From NCBI GenBank assembly GCA_022867105.1, contig JALHVH010000257.1:1-5397 (forward strand): a stretch of 5,397 nucleotides of DNA, read 5' to 3'. Of the stretch, positions 1 through 5,397 are shown piece after piece. The DNA comes from Candidatus Aminicenantota bacterium (lineage in GTDB: Bacteria; Acidobacteriota; Aminicenantia; Aminicenantales; Saccharicenantaceae). A program made the position numbers and the translations under genes. The notes beneath the pieces were generated by a model, which saw nothing but the letters and a program-made list of their open reading frames with translations, ran no database searches and was not told the DNA's origin. Numbering within the stretch: the stretch's first letter is position 1; each line of letters begins with the position of its first letter.

Positions 1-131
1 CGGGATACGATCCCCTCGGGATTATGACACCAGACGCAACGGAGGGGGCAGCCCTTGAAGAAGATGGTCGTCCGGATGCCGGGTCCGTCGTGGATGGCGA
101 AACGCTTGATGTCGAATAGGATTCCGGTCAA
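1..131 (-). CDS. Glycyl-radical enzyme activating protein (radical SAM), N-terminal fragment
   Basis: This is the start of a gene that runs off the left edge; 43 complete codons are visible. The translation carries the family signature HDGPGIRTT at residues 14-22 followed by CPLRCVWCHNPEG at 28-40. Cys28, Cys32 and Cys35 form the CX3CX2C motif that binds the radical-SAM [4Fe-4S] cluster. Proteins of this family (PflA, CutD, BssD, HpdA and others) use S-adenosylmethionine to place a glycyl radical on a partner enzyme in the anaerobic cytoplasm. The fragment is too short to tell which partner. I chose the TTG start at 131 because the frame is closed upstream (TGA at 168-170), no ATG or GTG lies between, and a GAGAGG ribosome site sits 9 nt before it. 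It has its own promoter and no overlap with the TPR gene, so it probably opens a new transcription unit. Confidence 0.93.
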   Translation of the reverse strand, partial: MTGILFDIKRFAIHDGPGIRTTIFFKGCPLRCVWCHNPEGIVS

Positions 132-140
132 AGATTCGCG

Positions 141-146
141 CCTCTC
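141..146 (-). promoter_or_regulatory. Ribosome binding site for the activase
   Basis: GAGAGG on the minus strand lies 9 nt before the TTG codon at 131. It supports TTG as the real start, because no ATG or GTG is available in frame between the upstream stop and the conserved HDGPG region. Confidence 0.65.
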
Positions 147-161
147 AATAGCTGTAAATGT

Positions 162-190
162 AATATATCACATATCAACAATGTGGTCAA
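162..190 (-). promoter_or_regulatory. Sigma70-type promoter for the activase
   Basis: On the minus strand a TTGACC -35 box (185-190) and a TATATT -10 box (162-167) are separated by exactly 17 nt. Each box matches the consensus at 5 of 6 positions. The surrounding stretch is much richer in A and T than the flanking genes, and a run of seven T (minus strand, 193-199) lies just upstream of the -35, which might act as an UP element. Transcription would start near 155, giving a leader of about 24 nt that includes the GAGAGG ribosome site. The match to consensus is direct; activity is inferred. Confidence 0.7.
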
Positions 191-235
191 GTAAAAAAAC
201 CGGTTCTCTTACGTTTTGTGTAGGCTGGGTCCGAA

Positions 236-259
236 GCGGCCTTCAAGGGCCGGGGCCGC
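236..259 (-). terminator. GC-rich hairpin after the TPR gene, possible weak terminator
   Basis: Seven bases after the TPR-protein stop codon, 6-base arms GCGGCC (254-259 and 236-241 are mutually complementary) enclose a 12-nt loop. An alternative tighter hairpin pairs 237-241 with 248-252 around a 6-nt loop. No T-run follows directly on the minus strand, so this is not a classical intrinsic terminator. It may instead protect the 3' end or assist Rho-dependent ending. The next T-run, at 193-199, is about 37 nt away. Confidence 0.35.
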
Positions 260-265
260 ATTCCC

Positions 266-1264
266 CTATTTCTTCATCTTCTCGATCGCGGCGATGGTGT
301 TCTTGACGTTCGGCACTTCGGGGTTCCGGGGGTCGAGCTCAACGAACTTGTTCAGGTTCTCAAGGGCCTTGGGAAAATCCCCCTTGTTCAGATAGACCAG
401 GCCAAGCTTGTAGTAAGGCTTGGGCCAGGTGCTCTTGATCTGGATCGCCATCTCGAAATACCGGATGGCTTCATCGAGCTTCTGGTTGGAGAAGAAGATC
501 TCGCCGACGTTGTAGGCCGCAGCCTCGTCCTCGGGCGAGATCTGAAGGGCCTGGGCAAAATTCTTTTGGGCCGCGTCGAAATCCCCTTTTGCCAGGGCCA
601 TCTCCCCCAGTCCCGAGAGGGCGCGGATGGCCGCGGCCTTGTCCGGCTTAGCGCCCTCCTGGGCGGGAACGGCCTTTTCCAGGACGGCCTTGAACTCGGC
701 ATCGGCCCTGACCAGGTCACCCTTCTTCAAACAGGCGGAGGCGATGTTGAGACGGGTCTGATAGACCTCGGGATACTTGGCCAGGAACTCGTCAAAGATC
801 TTGATGGCCTCATCATACTTGCCCTCTTCGATGAAGGCGTTTCCCTGGTCGAACGCCTGGAGAACGGAATTATCGGTCTGTAGGGCCGCCATTCCGGTGA
901 CCTTCTTCATCACGAGGTCCACGGGAGGGTTCGTCTTGAGTTGGCGGACCTCCAGTTCCTTGACCAGCGTGACATAGCCCTCCTTGACGACCGTGAACCT
1001 CCACATGCCCGTGCCCAACCCAGCGATGGCGAAGTGACCCTTTTTATCCGACGTCCCCTCGAGGACGGCGGCGACCGTAAGGTTCTGGGCGGAGATGCGA
1101 GCGCCTTCTATGGGGGCCCCGGACTCGTCCCTGATATCGCCGCTTATTCGTCCCCGCCCGAGGCCTCCCTGGGCCCTGAGCACCAAGGGGAACCCGATGA
1201 GGACCAGGACCAGTCCGGCGAGCGCCGGCCGGCCCCAGGATGTCTTAATGGATTTTTTTATCAT
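266..1264 (-). CDS. Exported carboxypeptidase-regulatory-like and TPR-repeat protein
   Basis: The 332-residue product has a basic N-terminus (MIKKSIK), a hydrophobic segment at about residues 14-30 and a probable signal cleavage near LRAQ-GG, so it should be exported. Residues about 38-120 resemble a carboxypeptidase-D regulatory-like beta-sandwich (GxISGDIRDESGAPIEGARIS, then GHFAIAGLGTGMWRFTVVKEGY). From about 137 to 316 there are TPR units, the clearest being GKYDEAIKIFDEFLAKYP, GDFDAAQKNFAQALQISPED, QKLDEAIRYFEMAIQIK and GDFPKALENLNKFVELDPRN. A linker of about 17 residues (near 199-215) interrupts the array. TPRs bind proteins, so a scaffold role at the envelope is likely, but no enzyme motif is present. 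I chose ATG 1264 rather than the upstream ATG at 1345: 1264 gives the signal peptide, has AGGAGG 5 nt upstream, and overlaps the preceding stop as ATGA. This implies translational coupling to the GWxTD gene. Confidence 0.85.
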   Translation of the reverse strand: MIKKSIKTSWGRPALAGLVLVLIGFPLVLRAQGGLGRGRISGDIRDESGAPIEGARISAQNLTVAAVLEGTSDKKGHFAIAGLGTGMWRFTVVKEGYVTLVKELEVRQLKTNPPVDLVMKKVTGMAALQTDNSVLQAFDQGNAFIEEGKYDEAIKIFDEFLAKYPEVYQTRLNIASACLKKGDLVRADAEFKAVLEKAVPAQEGAKPDKAAAIRALSGLGEMALAKGDFDAAQKNFAQALQISPEDEAAAYNVGEIFFSNQKLDEAIRYFEMAIQIKSTWPKPYYKLGLVYLNKGDFPKALENLNKFVELDPRNPEVPNVKNTIAAIEKMKK

Positions 1265-3327
1265 GACGTCCTCCTGCTCTTCAGCGTTTCGAGCCGCTTT
1301 TTGACTTCCGGCTGCTCGGGGCTCGCGGAGAGCGATTTCTCCCAAACCGCCCGGGCTTCGTCGAACTTGCCGAGCCCGAAATAGCAGTCCCCGATGGCGT
1401 TCAGAACGTTGATGTTGACTCCGTAATGCGAGATCGACAGGTCGAAGATCTCGATGGCTTTCTCGAGCTTCCCCGCTCCCTGGGCGGCCCTGCCGGCCAG
1501 GTTGAGGATCTCATATCTCGGAGTCTTCTCTTCAGCCAGGAAGGGCGCCAGGAGAGTCTCGACCCTATCGAACCGCTTCAGGGACAGGTCTATCTGGGCC
1601 AGCTGGACGGCGATCTCCGGGGAGTCCGGCCTGGCGCGAAACGCCCTTTCCAGGCTGAGGCGGGCCTCATCCAGCCTCCCCAGATTGAAGAGCTGGAGTC
1701 CTATCACCTGGGCATAGAGGGGATCACCGGCTTCCGGAAGGACCCGTGAATAGATCCATGGCCTGGGCACGGCCGCCGCGAAAGTGATATCGAACTCGTC
1801 CTTGGCAGAGGCCGCTTCGGTCCCGTCCGCCAGGAAGGAGACCCGGACCCTGTAGTGGGCCGGCGGGAATTCCGAAAGAGGAAAATCCTCGATGATCGTC
1901 GGAAGCTCAGCGTATTCGCCGGCCTTCCGCGTCTTTTCCTTGAAAAGCTGTTCATCCTTGAAGAACGCAAACCTCACCTCGCCTTTCCGTTTGAGGTCTT
2001 CTTCGAGCCCCAAGAGTTGGAAGGCCACGGAGAGTGTGTCTTTGGGGAGGAAGATCCTGCCCGGTTGGCTGTAGACCTGATGGGAGCCCATCAGGAAGGG
2101 CTTGAGCTTCTTCGTCGAAGGATCGACAGGCGAGACCTTGTAGGCCAGGATGGGGGACGTCATTTGAAGGACAGTCCCGTCCGCGGGGATATGGAGGGTC
2201 TGCTCCACGGAGGTGAACTCCTTGGAGACCTCGTTCTTGACCAGGATCAAGAGCTTGTAATCACCGGGGATGAGAGGGAACATGTCATGGATTTCGAAGG
2301 GCTGGTTGCTCCGTTCCGTCATCTGCGTTTCGTTCATTTCCAGAGTGATCGTCTTGTCGTATTGATAGACGGGTTTTCCTTCAAGCGTCGTCACGTTCCC
2401 GTTGAGCTTCAGGGTCGTGTAATACTTGTTCTCATAATTGTTGACCGAGAGCTTCTTGGGCTCGATGCTGTAGTGGACAAAATAGTTCCCGGACGGATCT
2501 TTCAGAACCTTGATTATCGAATCGCTATCCAGGTAGTTGGCGGTATATTCGACCTCCACCAGGTCCTTGTATTCCAGGAACTTTCTGGCGTATTTCTCTT
2601 CGACCATCCTCTCGGGGGCCGATTCGATCTTCTGGATCATCATATCCGAGATCAGGGAGGGACGGCCGTAGACTCCCGACTGCTCACCGGGGACGAGGGA
2701 CATGGAGACTGAGGCCAGCGTCGGGTTGATGTTCTGGAGCTTTTTGTAGGCGGTCGCGTAATCTGAGGCTGAAACGATGTCTCCCGCGAGGAGGGCCTGA
2801 GGTCCGTCGTTTGTAGGGCTGTAGAGCCTGTACTCCCCCTGGTTGCTTTCCTGGTAGAAGAGGATGTTAAAACCGGGGGGAAGGCCCAGATCGGTCTTGC
2901 CTTGGTAGAACCAGATCTCGCAGTTGTAGATCCCCTGCTGGCCCTGGAGCCTCTCGATGTCGTTCGGCTCGCCCAAGATGATGTAGATCCGGCCCCGGGC
3001 GGTCATCCAGCCGGGCTTCGGCGCTTCGCGGCCGAGAAAATGGTTGGCGTAATTGATGCGTCGGTAGTGTTCAGTCTTGAACTCGTTGTCCGCGGAGTTC
3101 GGCGTCGGATCCCGGTGCTTCCAGAAGGCCTCGATGAAGAGGTCACGCTCCCGGTCCGACCGAAGCTTTAGGAAAACCTCACGCTCCAGGGAAGAAATGA
3201 TGTAAACGACCTCCTCGTCCAGCCACTTCTTGTAGCCTTCGGGAAGAGGCGTCTTATCGGCGGTCAACGCCGGCAGGGCAAGAACGGCCAAGACCGCGAA
3301 TATCATGAACAGGGCTGTCTTTCTCAC
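1261..3327 (-). CDS. GWxTD-domain exported protein with C-terminal TPR-like repeats
   Basis: The 688-residue product begins with a signal peptide (MRKTALF, hydrophobic core 7-20, likely cleavage after LTA at 23). Residues about 28-200 match the GWxTD domain: FWKHRDPTP (68-76), NEFKTEHYRRINYAN (81-95), then GWMTARGRIYIILGEPND (106-123). The hallmark reads GWMTA, with Ala110 where the family name has Asp. The middle (about 260-525) has the look of beta-rich segments and no motif I can name. Residues about 536-680 hold TPR-like units (LGRLDEARLSLERAFRARPDSP, AGKLEKAIEIFDLSISHYG, LGKFDEARAVWEKSLSASPEQP). The biochemical role of GWxTD domains is not established. The GTG at 3327 is the first possible start because TGA lies directly before it in frame; GAGGAG sits 6 nt upstream. 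Its stop overlaps the next gene's ATG, so the two exported TPR proteins are probably made together. Confidence 0.88.
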   Translation of the reverse strand: MRKTALFMIFAVLAVLALPALTADKTPLPEGYKKWLDEEVVYIISSLEREVFLKLRSDRERDLFIEAFWKHRDPTPNSADNEFKTEHYRRINYANHFLGREAPKPGWMTARGRIYIILGEPNDIERLQGQQGIYNCEIWFYQGKTDLGLPPGFNILFYQESNQGEYRLYSPTNDGPQALLAGDIVSASDYATAYKKLQNINPTLASVSMSLVPGEQSGVYGRPSLISDMMIQKIESAPERMVEEKYARKFLEYKDLVEVEYTANYLDSDSIIKVLKDPSGNYFVHYSIEPKKLSVNNYENKYYTTLKLNGNVTTLEGKPVYQYDKTITLEMNETQMTERSNQPFEIHDMFPLIPGDYKLLILVKNEVSKEFTSVEQTLHIPADGTVLQMTSPILAYKVSPVDPSTKKLKPFLMGSHQVYSQPGRIFLPKDTLSVAFQLLGLEEDLKRKGEVRFAFFKDEQLFKEKTRKAGEYAELPTIIEDFPLSEFPPAHYRVRVSFLADGTEAASAKDEFDITFAAAVPRPWIYSRVLPEAGDPLYAQVIGLQLFNLGRLDEARLSLERAFRARPDSPEIAVQLAQIDLSLKRFDRVETLLAPFLAEEKTPRYEILNLAGRAAQGAGKLEKAIEIFDLSISHYGVNINVLNAIGDCYFGLGKFDEARAVWEKSLSASPEQPEVKKRLETLKSRRTS
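1270..1275 (-). promoter_or_regulatory. Ribosome binding site that fixes the TPR-protein start
   Basis: A perfect AGGAGG on the minus strand lies inside the end of the GWxTD gene, 5 nt before ATG 1264. It decides between this start and a start 81 nt further upstream, which would add 27 polar, non-conserved residues in front of the signal peptide. Confidence 0.8.
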
Positions 3328-3333
3328 TCAAGT

Positions 3334-3339
3334 CTCCTC
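3334..3339 (-). promoter_or_regulatory. Ribosome binding site for the GWxTD gene (GTG start)
   Basis: GAGGAG on the minus strand lies 6 nt before the GTG at 3327. An in-frame TGA at 3328-3330 abuts the GTG, so no earlier start exists, and the ribosome site confirms GTG rather than the internal ATG at codon 8, which would remove the basic part of the signal peptide. Confidence 0.75.
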
Positions 3340-3352
3340 GGGCGCTATTTCT

Positions 3353-3358
3353 ATTATA
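3353..3358 (-). promoter_or_regulatory. -10 box of a promoter for the GWxTD/TPR cassette
   Basis: A perfect TATAAT on the minus strand lies 25 nt before the GTG start codon and would place transcription start near 3346, leaving a short leader of about 19 nt with the ribosome site in it. At the 17-nt spacing the -35 position reads TTTTTG, a poor match. The promoter may therefore depend on an activator, on the A/T-rich upstream stretch (3361-3400), or on another sigma factor. Confidence 0.5.
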
Positions 3359-3409
3359 CGTCTTCTCATCTAATACAAAAACATTAAGTAGTTTTACATC
3401 TGACTTTAA

Positions 3410-3532
3410 GCGGCCTGAAGCCGCCCTCACTCCCCCGGCCCCCGGGGAACCAGTCCCGTCGGTTCCCCCCGTCGAAAAAGCCGACGGGTCCCCCCTCCGC
3501 TACGGGGGCTTGAGGACGGCATTCAGGGCCGT
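3410..3532. repeat. REP/MITE-like GC-rich element with imperfect terminal inverted repeats
   Basis: The two ends of this 123-nt block are imperfect inverted copies of one another. The left end (3410-3429) and the reverse complement of the right end (3511-3532) share the blocks CGGCC, TGAA, GCCG and CCTCA in order, with two one-base gaps and two mismatches. The similarity continues inward through a C5G block (to 3437 and 3503). Each end also folds on itself: GCGGC/GCCGC around CTGAA on the left, and ACGGC/GCCGT around a 7-nt loop on the right. The interior is packed with further hairpins. It is strikingly GC-rich between two A/T-rich stretches. It encodes nothing, and no target-site duplication is visible. 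This is the look of a non-coding mobile or REP-type element that exists in many genomic copies, but only one copy is in this window, so repetition is inferred. Confidence 0.6.
3444..3488. other. Competing hairpins inside the repeat-like element
   Basis: GGGGAACC (3444-3451) pairs with GGTTCCCC (3461-3468), and CCCGTCG (3468-3474) pairs with CGACGGG (3482-3488) around an A-rich loop. A third perfect pairing, CCCGTCGG (3455-3462) with CCGACGGG (3481-3488), uses bases from both and cannot form at the same time. The arms are visible in the sequence; any switching role is speculation, and simple folding of a mobile element explains them equally well. Confidence 0.45.
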
Positions 3533-3577
3533 TCATACATTGGTACTATTTTTATTGCGTTCGTATTAATAAACCAG

Positions 3578-3626
3578 CGCCCCTTAACGTTGCCGACGGG
3601 ATATTCATGTCGGCAATTTTGGGGCG
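3578..3626. terminator. Long hairpin after the thioesterase, likely bidirectional terminator or 3' end structure
   Basis: An inner 8-bp stem TTGCCGAC/GTCGGCAA (3590-3597 with 3609-3616, 11-nt loop) is extended by an outer 6-bp stem CGCCCC/GGGGCG (3578-3583 with 3621-3626) across an A/T-rich internal loop. It starts 9 nt after the thioesterase stop codon. On the plus strand the inner stem is followed by TTTT, but no plus-strand gene precedes it; on the minus strand only the loose T-rich CTGGTTTATT follows the outer stem. A 3' end role for the thioesterase operon is the simplest reading. Confidence 0.5.
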
Positions 3627-3635
3627 ATCATGATA

Positions 3636-4403
3636 TCAGCTGAGGACGTTTTGGCGCGATTTCCAGCAGGTCCTTAGACGGGCCAGTTCGACGCCGCTTT
3701 CCCGGTTGACGAGCTGGTGCAAGAACACACCTGTTTGCACCGGGCCGGCGTCCTGCACGCGGGAGAGGACCTCGTCTCCGTACAAGACCTCTGCCTTGTA
3801 GACAATCTCCACTTCGGACGCCCGGCTGGACCGGAGAACGTCCGCCGGCATCCCTTCCAGGGCCCAATGGATGTAGCCGACATTGTTGACATGGTTGTTG
3901 AAATCCAGGTCCCTGAGCCGGGCACGGAAGAGCATCTCCTTATCCGTCCTCCCGGGTTTGGGGAGGGGATCGAACGTGTCCGGGATGGCCCGCTTATCCA
4001 GGACGTTTTCGTCGGAGACGACGGACTCGGGCCTGACCGGCTGCTTCTTATCGAGGGTGATCACCATCCATGAGCTCGTGGCCGCGACCAGCAATTCTCC
4101 CCCGGCGTCCCTGGCCTCGAACTCCCTCATGGCGAAAAAGCCATGCTTTCCCGACGTCCAGGTCGAAACCTCCACCGAATCGCCCAGGACAGGGTAACGC
4201 AGGGCCTTGATGTGGTATCGTGACATCACCCAGGTCAAACCCTTTTTTTGGAGGTCGAAAACGGAGAAGCCCAGGAGCCCGGCGTGGTCGCGGGCGGCGT
4301 CCTGGAAGAAATCGAGGACCACAGGCAGGTGCGCCTTCATCTCGACGTCCACGTCGTAGGTCAGAACCTGGTATCGTTTCCTGTAGATCTTATCCATCGG
4401 CAT
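3636..4403 (-). CDS. Acyl-ACP thioesterase (double hotdog, FatA/FatB-like)
   Basis: The 255-residue protein fits the bacterial acyl-ACP thioesterase family (Acyl-ACP_TE), which releases fatty acids from acyl carrier protein in the cytoplasm. The N-terminal hotdog spans about residues 5-125: a helix with VVLDFFQDAARDHA (28-41), then LTWVMSRYHIKALRYP (56-71) and GDSVEVSTWTSGKHGFFAMREF (74-95). The C-terminal hotdog begins near 155 and contains DFNNHVNNVGYI (167-178). Asp167, Asn169 and His171 sit in the DxNxHVNN arrangement known as catalytic in plant FatB enzymes; Cys246 may correspond to the conserved cysteine. No signal peptide is present and the length is normal for bacterial members. The ATG follows the stop of the redox gene after one base (TAATATG), and the nearest G-rich ribosome site (GGGGG) is 13 nt away, so translation probably depends on coupling. 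ATG at codon 3 is a possible alternative start. Confidence 0.9.
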   Translation of the reverse strand: MPMDKIYRKRYQVLTYDVDVEMKAHLPVVLDFFQDAARDHAGLLGFSVFDLQKKGLTWVMSRYHIKALRYPVLGDSVEVSTWTSGKHGFFAMREFEARDAGGELLVAATSSWMVITLDKKQPVRPESVVSDENVLDKRAIPDTFDPLPKPGRTDKEMLFRARLRDLDFNNHVNNVGYIHWALEGMPADVLRSSRASEVEIVYKAEVLYGDEVLSRVQDAGPVQTGVFLHQLVNRESGVELARLRTCWKSRQNVLS

Positions 4404-4404
4404 A

Positions 4405-5397
4405 TTAACGAGGGGTCCCCCTGCTCACGAGGTCAAGGACCTGGACGACCTTCATGTCCAGCTTGTAATGTTTGATGACGTCGGAGAGGCCGTCGATGCA
4501 GTTGTGGCACATGGTGCAGACGAGCTTCGCCCCCGTAGCACGCAGCTGCTCCTCCTTGATCTTTGCCGCTTCGAGCCGGAGCGGCCGGTACTCGGCCATG
4601 GAGAGCAGGCCGCCTCCTCCCGTGCAGCAGTAGTTTTCGGTCCGGTTGGGACGCATCTCCCGGAAGTCCGCGCAGACGCGTCTGAGGACCCGGCGCGGCG
4701 CCTCGGTGATCCCGCCGGAGCGGGCGATGTTGCAGGAGTCGTGGAAGGTGACGGGTTCGGGATTTTTTGCCCTGTCCACCTTGATCCGTCCTTCCTTGAG
4801 ATAGCGGTCCAAGGTGACGACCACGGATTCCATGGGAAGACGCTGGTCGAAGCCCGCCCAATTGAAACCCTCCCAGCGGGTCGAGCGGTAGCCATGCCCG
4901 CATTCAGAGATGACGATGCGCTTGGCCCGAAGCCTGGCGGCCGCCTCATAGACGTTCTTCGCCACCCAGCCGCCCAGCCTGTCGTCGCCGGAAAACAATC
5001 CGAAGTTCGTCATGTCCCAGCCGTTCTTCGGCAGGGTCCACGATTCACCGGCCAGATGGAAGATCCTGGCCGCGTTGGCGATAGAGCGCGGGTCGAACTT
5101 GATCTCGCGGGGGTTGATGACATACAGGAAATCGCAGTCCGGCTTGTCCACGGGAATATCGACCGTCGGGTCCTCCAGCTCGGCCTGAAGCTCCTCCTTC
5201 ATCCACTGGAGCGTCTCGAGGTAATCCACTTCCGTAACGGCCATCTGGTTCCCGGTCTCCCATTGGTCGCGGCTGACGTTGAAGACGCCTTCCGGGACAA
5301 TGCCCAGCTCGGTCAGGAGCCCGCGCGCGAACCGGATGATGAGCGCCGTGTCAACGCCCATGGGGCAGTTCAGCGTGCACCGCCGGCAGGCGCTGCA
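4405..5397 (-). CDS. HdrD/DsrK-like iron-sulfur (CCG-domain) redox protein, 5' end outside the window
   Basis: The frame is open to the right edge, giving 331 codons without the start. The first visible residues contain CX2CX2CX3CP (Cys1, 4, 7, 11), a [4Fe-4S] ferredoxin-type motif, so the ATG at 5361 lies just inside the cluster motif and is not the real start. The C-terminal half carries a full CCG cysteine-rich domain: HDSC (Cys222), then CC (257-258) after 34 residues, then CTMC (294 and 297) after 35 residues, which fits the family spacing CX31-39CCX35-36CXXC. In HdrB/HdrD such motifs hold the special iron-sulfur site. An earlier CCG-like domain (about 88-170) seems degenerate: ECGHG remains and no CC pair is seen. 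The relatives I recall (DsrK, HmcF, TmcB) pass electrons between the membrane and cytoplasm. The exact partner and substrate cannot be told here. Confidence 0.85.
   Translation of the reverse strand, partial: CSACRRCTLNCPMGVDTALIIRFARGLLTELGIVPEGVFNVSRDQWETGNQMAVTEVDYLETLQWMKEELQAELEDPTVDIPVDKPDCDFLYVINPREIKFDPRSIANAARIFHLAGESWTLPKNGWDMTNFGLFSGDDRLGGWVAKNVYEAAARLRAKRIVISECGHGYRSTRWEGFNWAGFDQRLPMESVVVTLDRYLKEGRIKVDRAKNPEPVTFHDSCNIARSGGITEAPRRVLRRVCADFREMRPNRTENYCCTGGGGLLSMAEYRPLRLEAAKIKEEQLRATGAKLVCTMCHNCIDGLSDVIKHYKLDMKVVQVLDLVSRGTPR

Larger units (their letters stand above)
3328..3635. other. Structured 308-base intergenic region
   Basis: This gap separates the thioesterase from the GWxTD gene. 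I see no convincing reading frame in it on either strand. From right to left it holds a 49-nt hairpin (3578-3626), an A/T-rich stretch (about 3533-3577), a very GC-rich inverted-repeat element (3410-3532), a second A/T-rich stretch (about 3345-3409) and the promoter and ribosome site of the GWxTD gene. Confidence 0.8.

Noticed and set aside
193..199. Run of seven T on the minus strand as an intrinsic terminator for the TPR gene
   Set aside because: The only adjacent complementary arms are a very short ACCGGT palindrome, and the better hairpin is about 37 nt upstream. The run sits against the activase -35 box.
1265..1345. An earlier ATG that would extend the TPR protein by 27 residues
   Set aside because: The extension is polar, would bury the signal peptide, and would overlap the GWxTD gene by 85 nt. 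The downstream ATG has a perfect ribosome site and an ATGA overlap.
941..1384. A 147-codon plus-strand open frame across the junction of the two exported-protein genes
   Set aside because: It is antisense to two supported genes, low in complexity, and has no signature.
1855..2712. A 285-codon plus-strand open frame
   Set aside because: It lies wholly antisense to the GWxTD gene, has no recognisable domain and reads as the complement of well-behaved codons. Long antisense frames are expected in GC-rich genes.
3540..3626. Small plus-strand RNA: TTGGTA and TATTAA boxes followed by the 49-nt hairpin
   Set aside because: Both boxes are weak matches in an A/T-rich stretch and the transcript would start at the hairpin itself, so the evidence does not exceed chance.
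5359..5361. ATG that could look like the start of the iron-sulfur protein
   Set aside because: The frame continues to the window edge and encodes CX2CX2CX3CP directly before this methionine, so the gene is truncated by the window.
1..5397. CRISPR array, tRNA, rRNA, insertion sequence or phage genes
   Set aside because: No regularly spaced repeats, cloverleaf, ribosomal RNA sequence, transposase or phage signature was seen on either strand.

Overview
The window reads as a piece of a GC-rich bacterial chromosome with every recognisable gene on the minus strand. The most telling gene is a GWxTD-domain protein, a family I associate mainly with Acidobacteriota and Candidatus Aminicenantes and related lineages. 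Together with a glycyl-radical-enzyme activase and a heterodisulfide-reductase-like iron-sulfur protein, this suggests an anaerobic member of that group. The taxonomic reading is inference from gene content and no search was run.

Layout in transcription order (right to left): (1) 5397-4405, a 5'-truncated iron-sulfur/CCG-domain redox protein of the HdrD/DsrK/HmcF type. (2) 4403-3636, an acyl-ACP thioesterase whose ATG follows the previous stop after one base, so the two probably form an operon. (3) A 308-base gap, 3635-3328. It holds a 49-nt hairpin just after the thioesterase, a GC-rich element of about 123 nt with imperfect terminal inverted repeats, and a TATAAT -10 box for the next gene. 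(4) 3327-1261, an exported GWxTD protein with C-terminal TPR-like repeats. (5) 1264-266, an exported carboxypeptidase-regulatory-like plus TPR protein, joined to the previous gene by an ATGA overlap. (6) A 134-base gap with a GC-rich hairpin and a well-formed sigma70-type promoter. (7) 131-1, the first 43 codons of a glycyl-radical-enzyme activating protein, which runs off the left edge.

There appear to be three transcription units. The redox protein and thioesterase form the end of one operon whose start lies outside the window. The GWxTD and TPR proteins form a two-gene cassette of envelope or periplasmic proteins, probably partners. The activase starts a third unit, and its glycyl-radical enzyme is not visible here. 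Nothing looks like a phage, transposase, CRISPR array, tRNA or rRNA. The least explained pieces are the structured repeat-like element at 3410-3532 and the function of the GWxTD/TPR pair.
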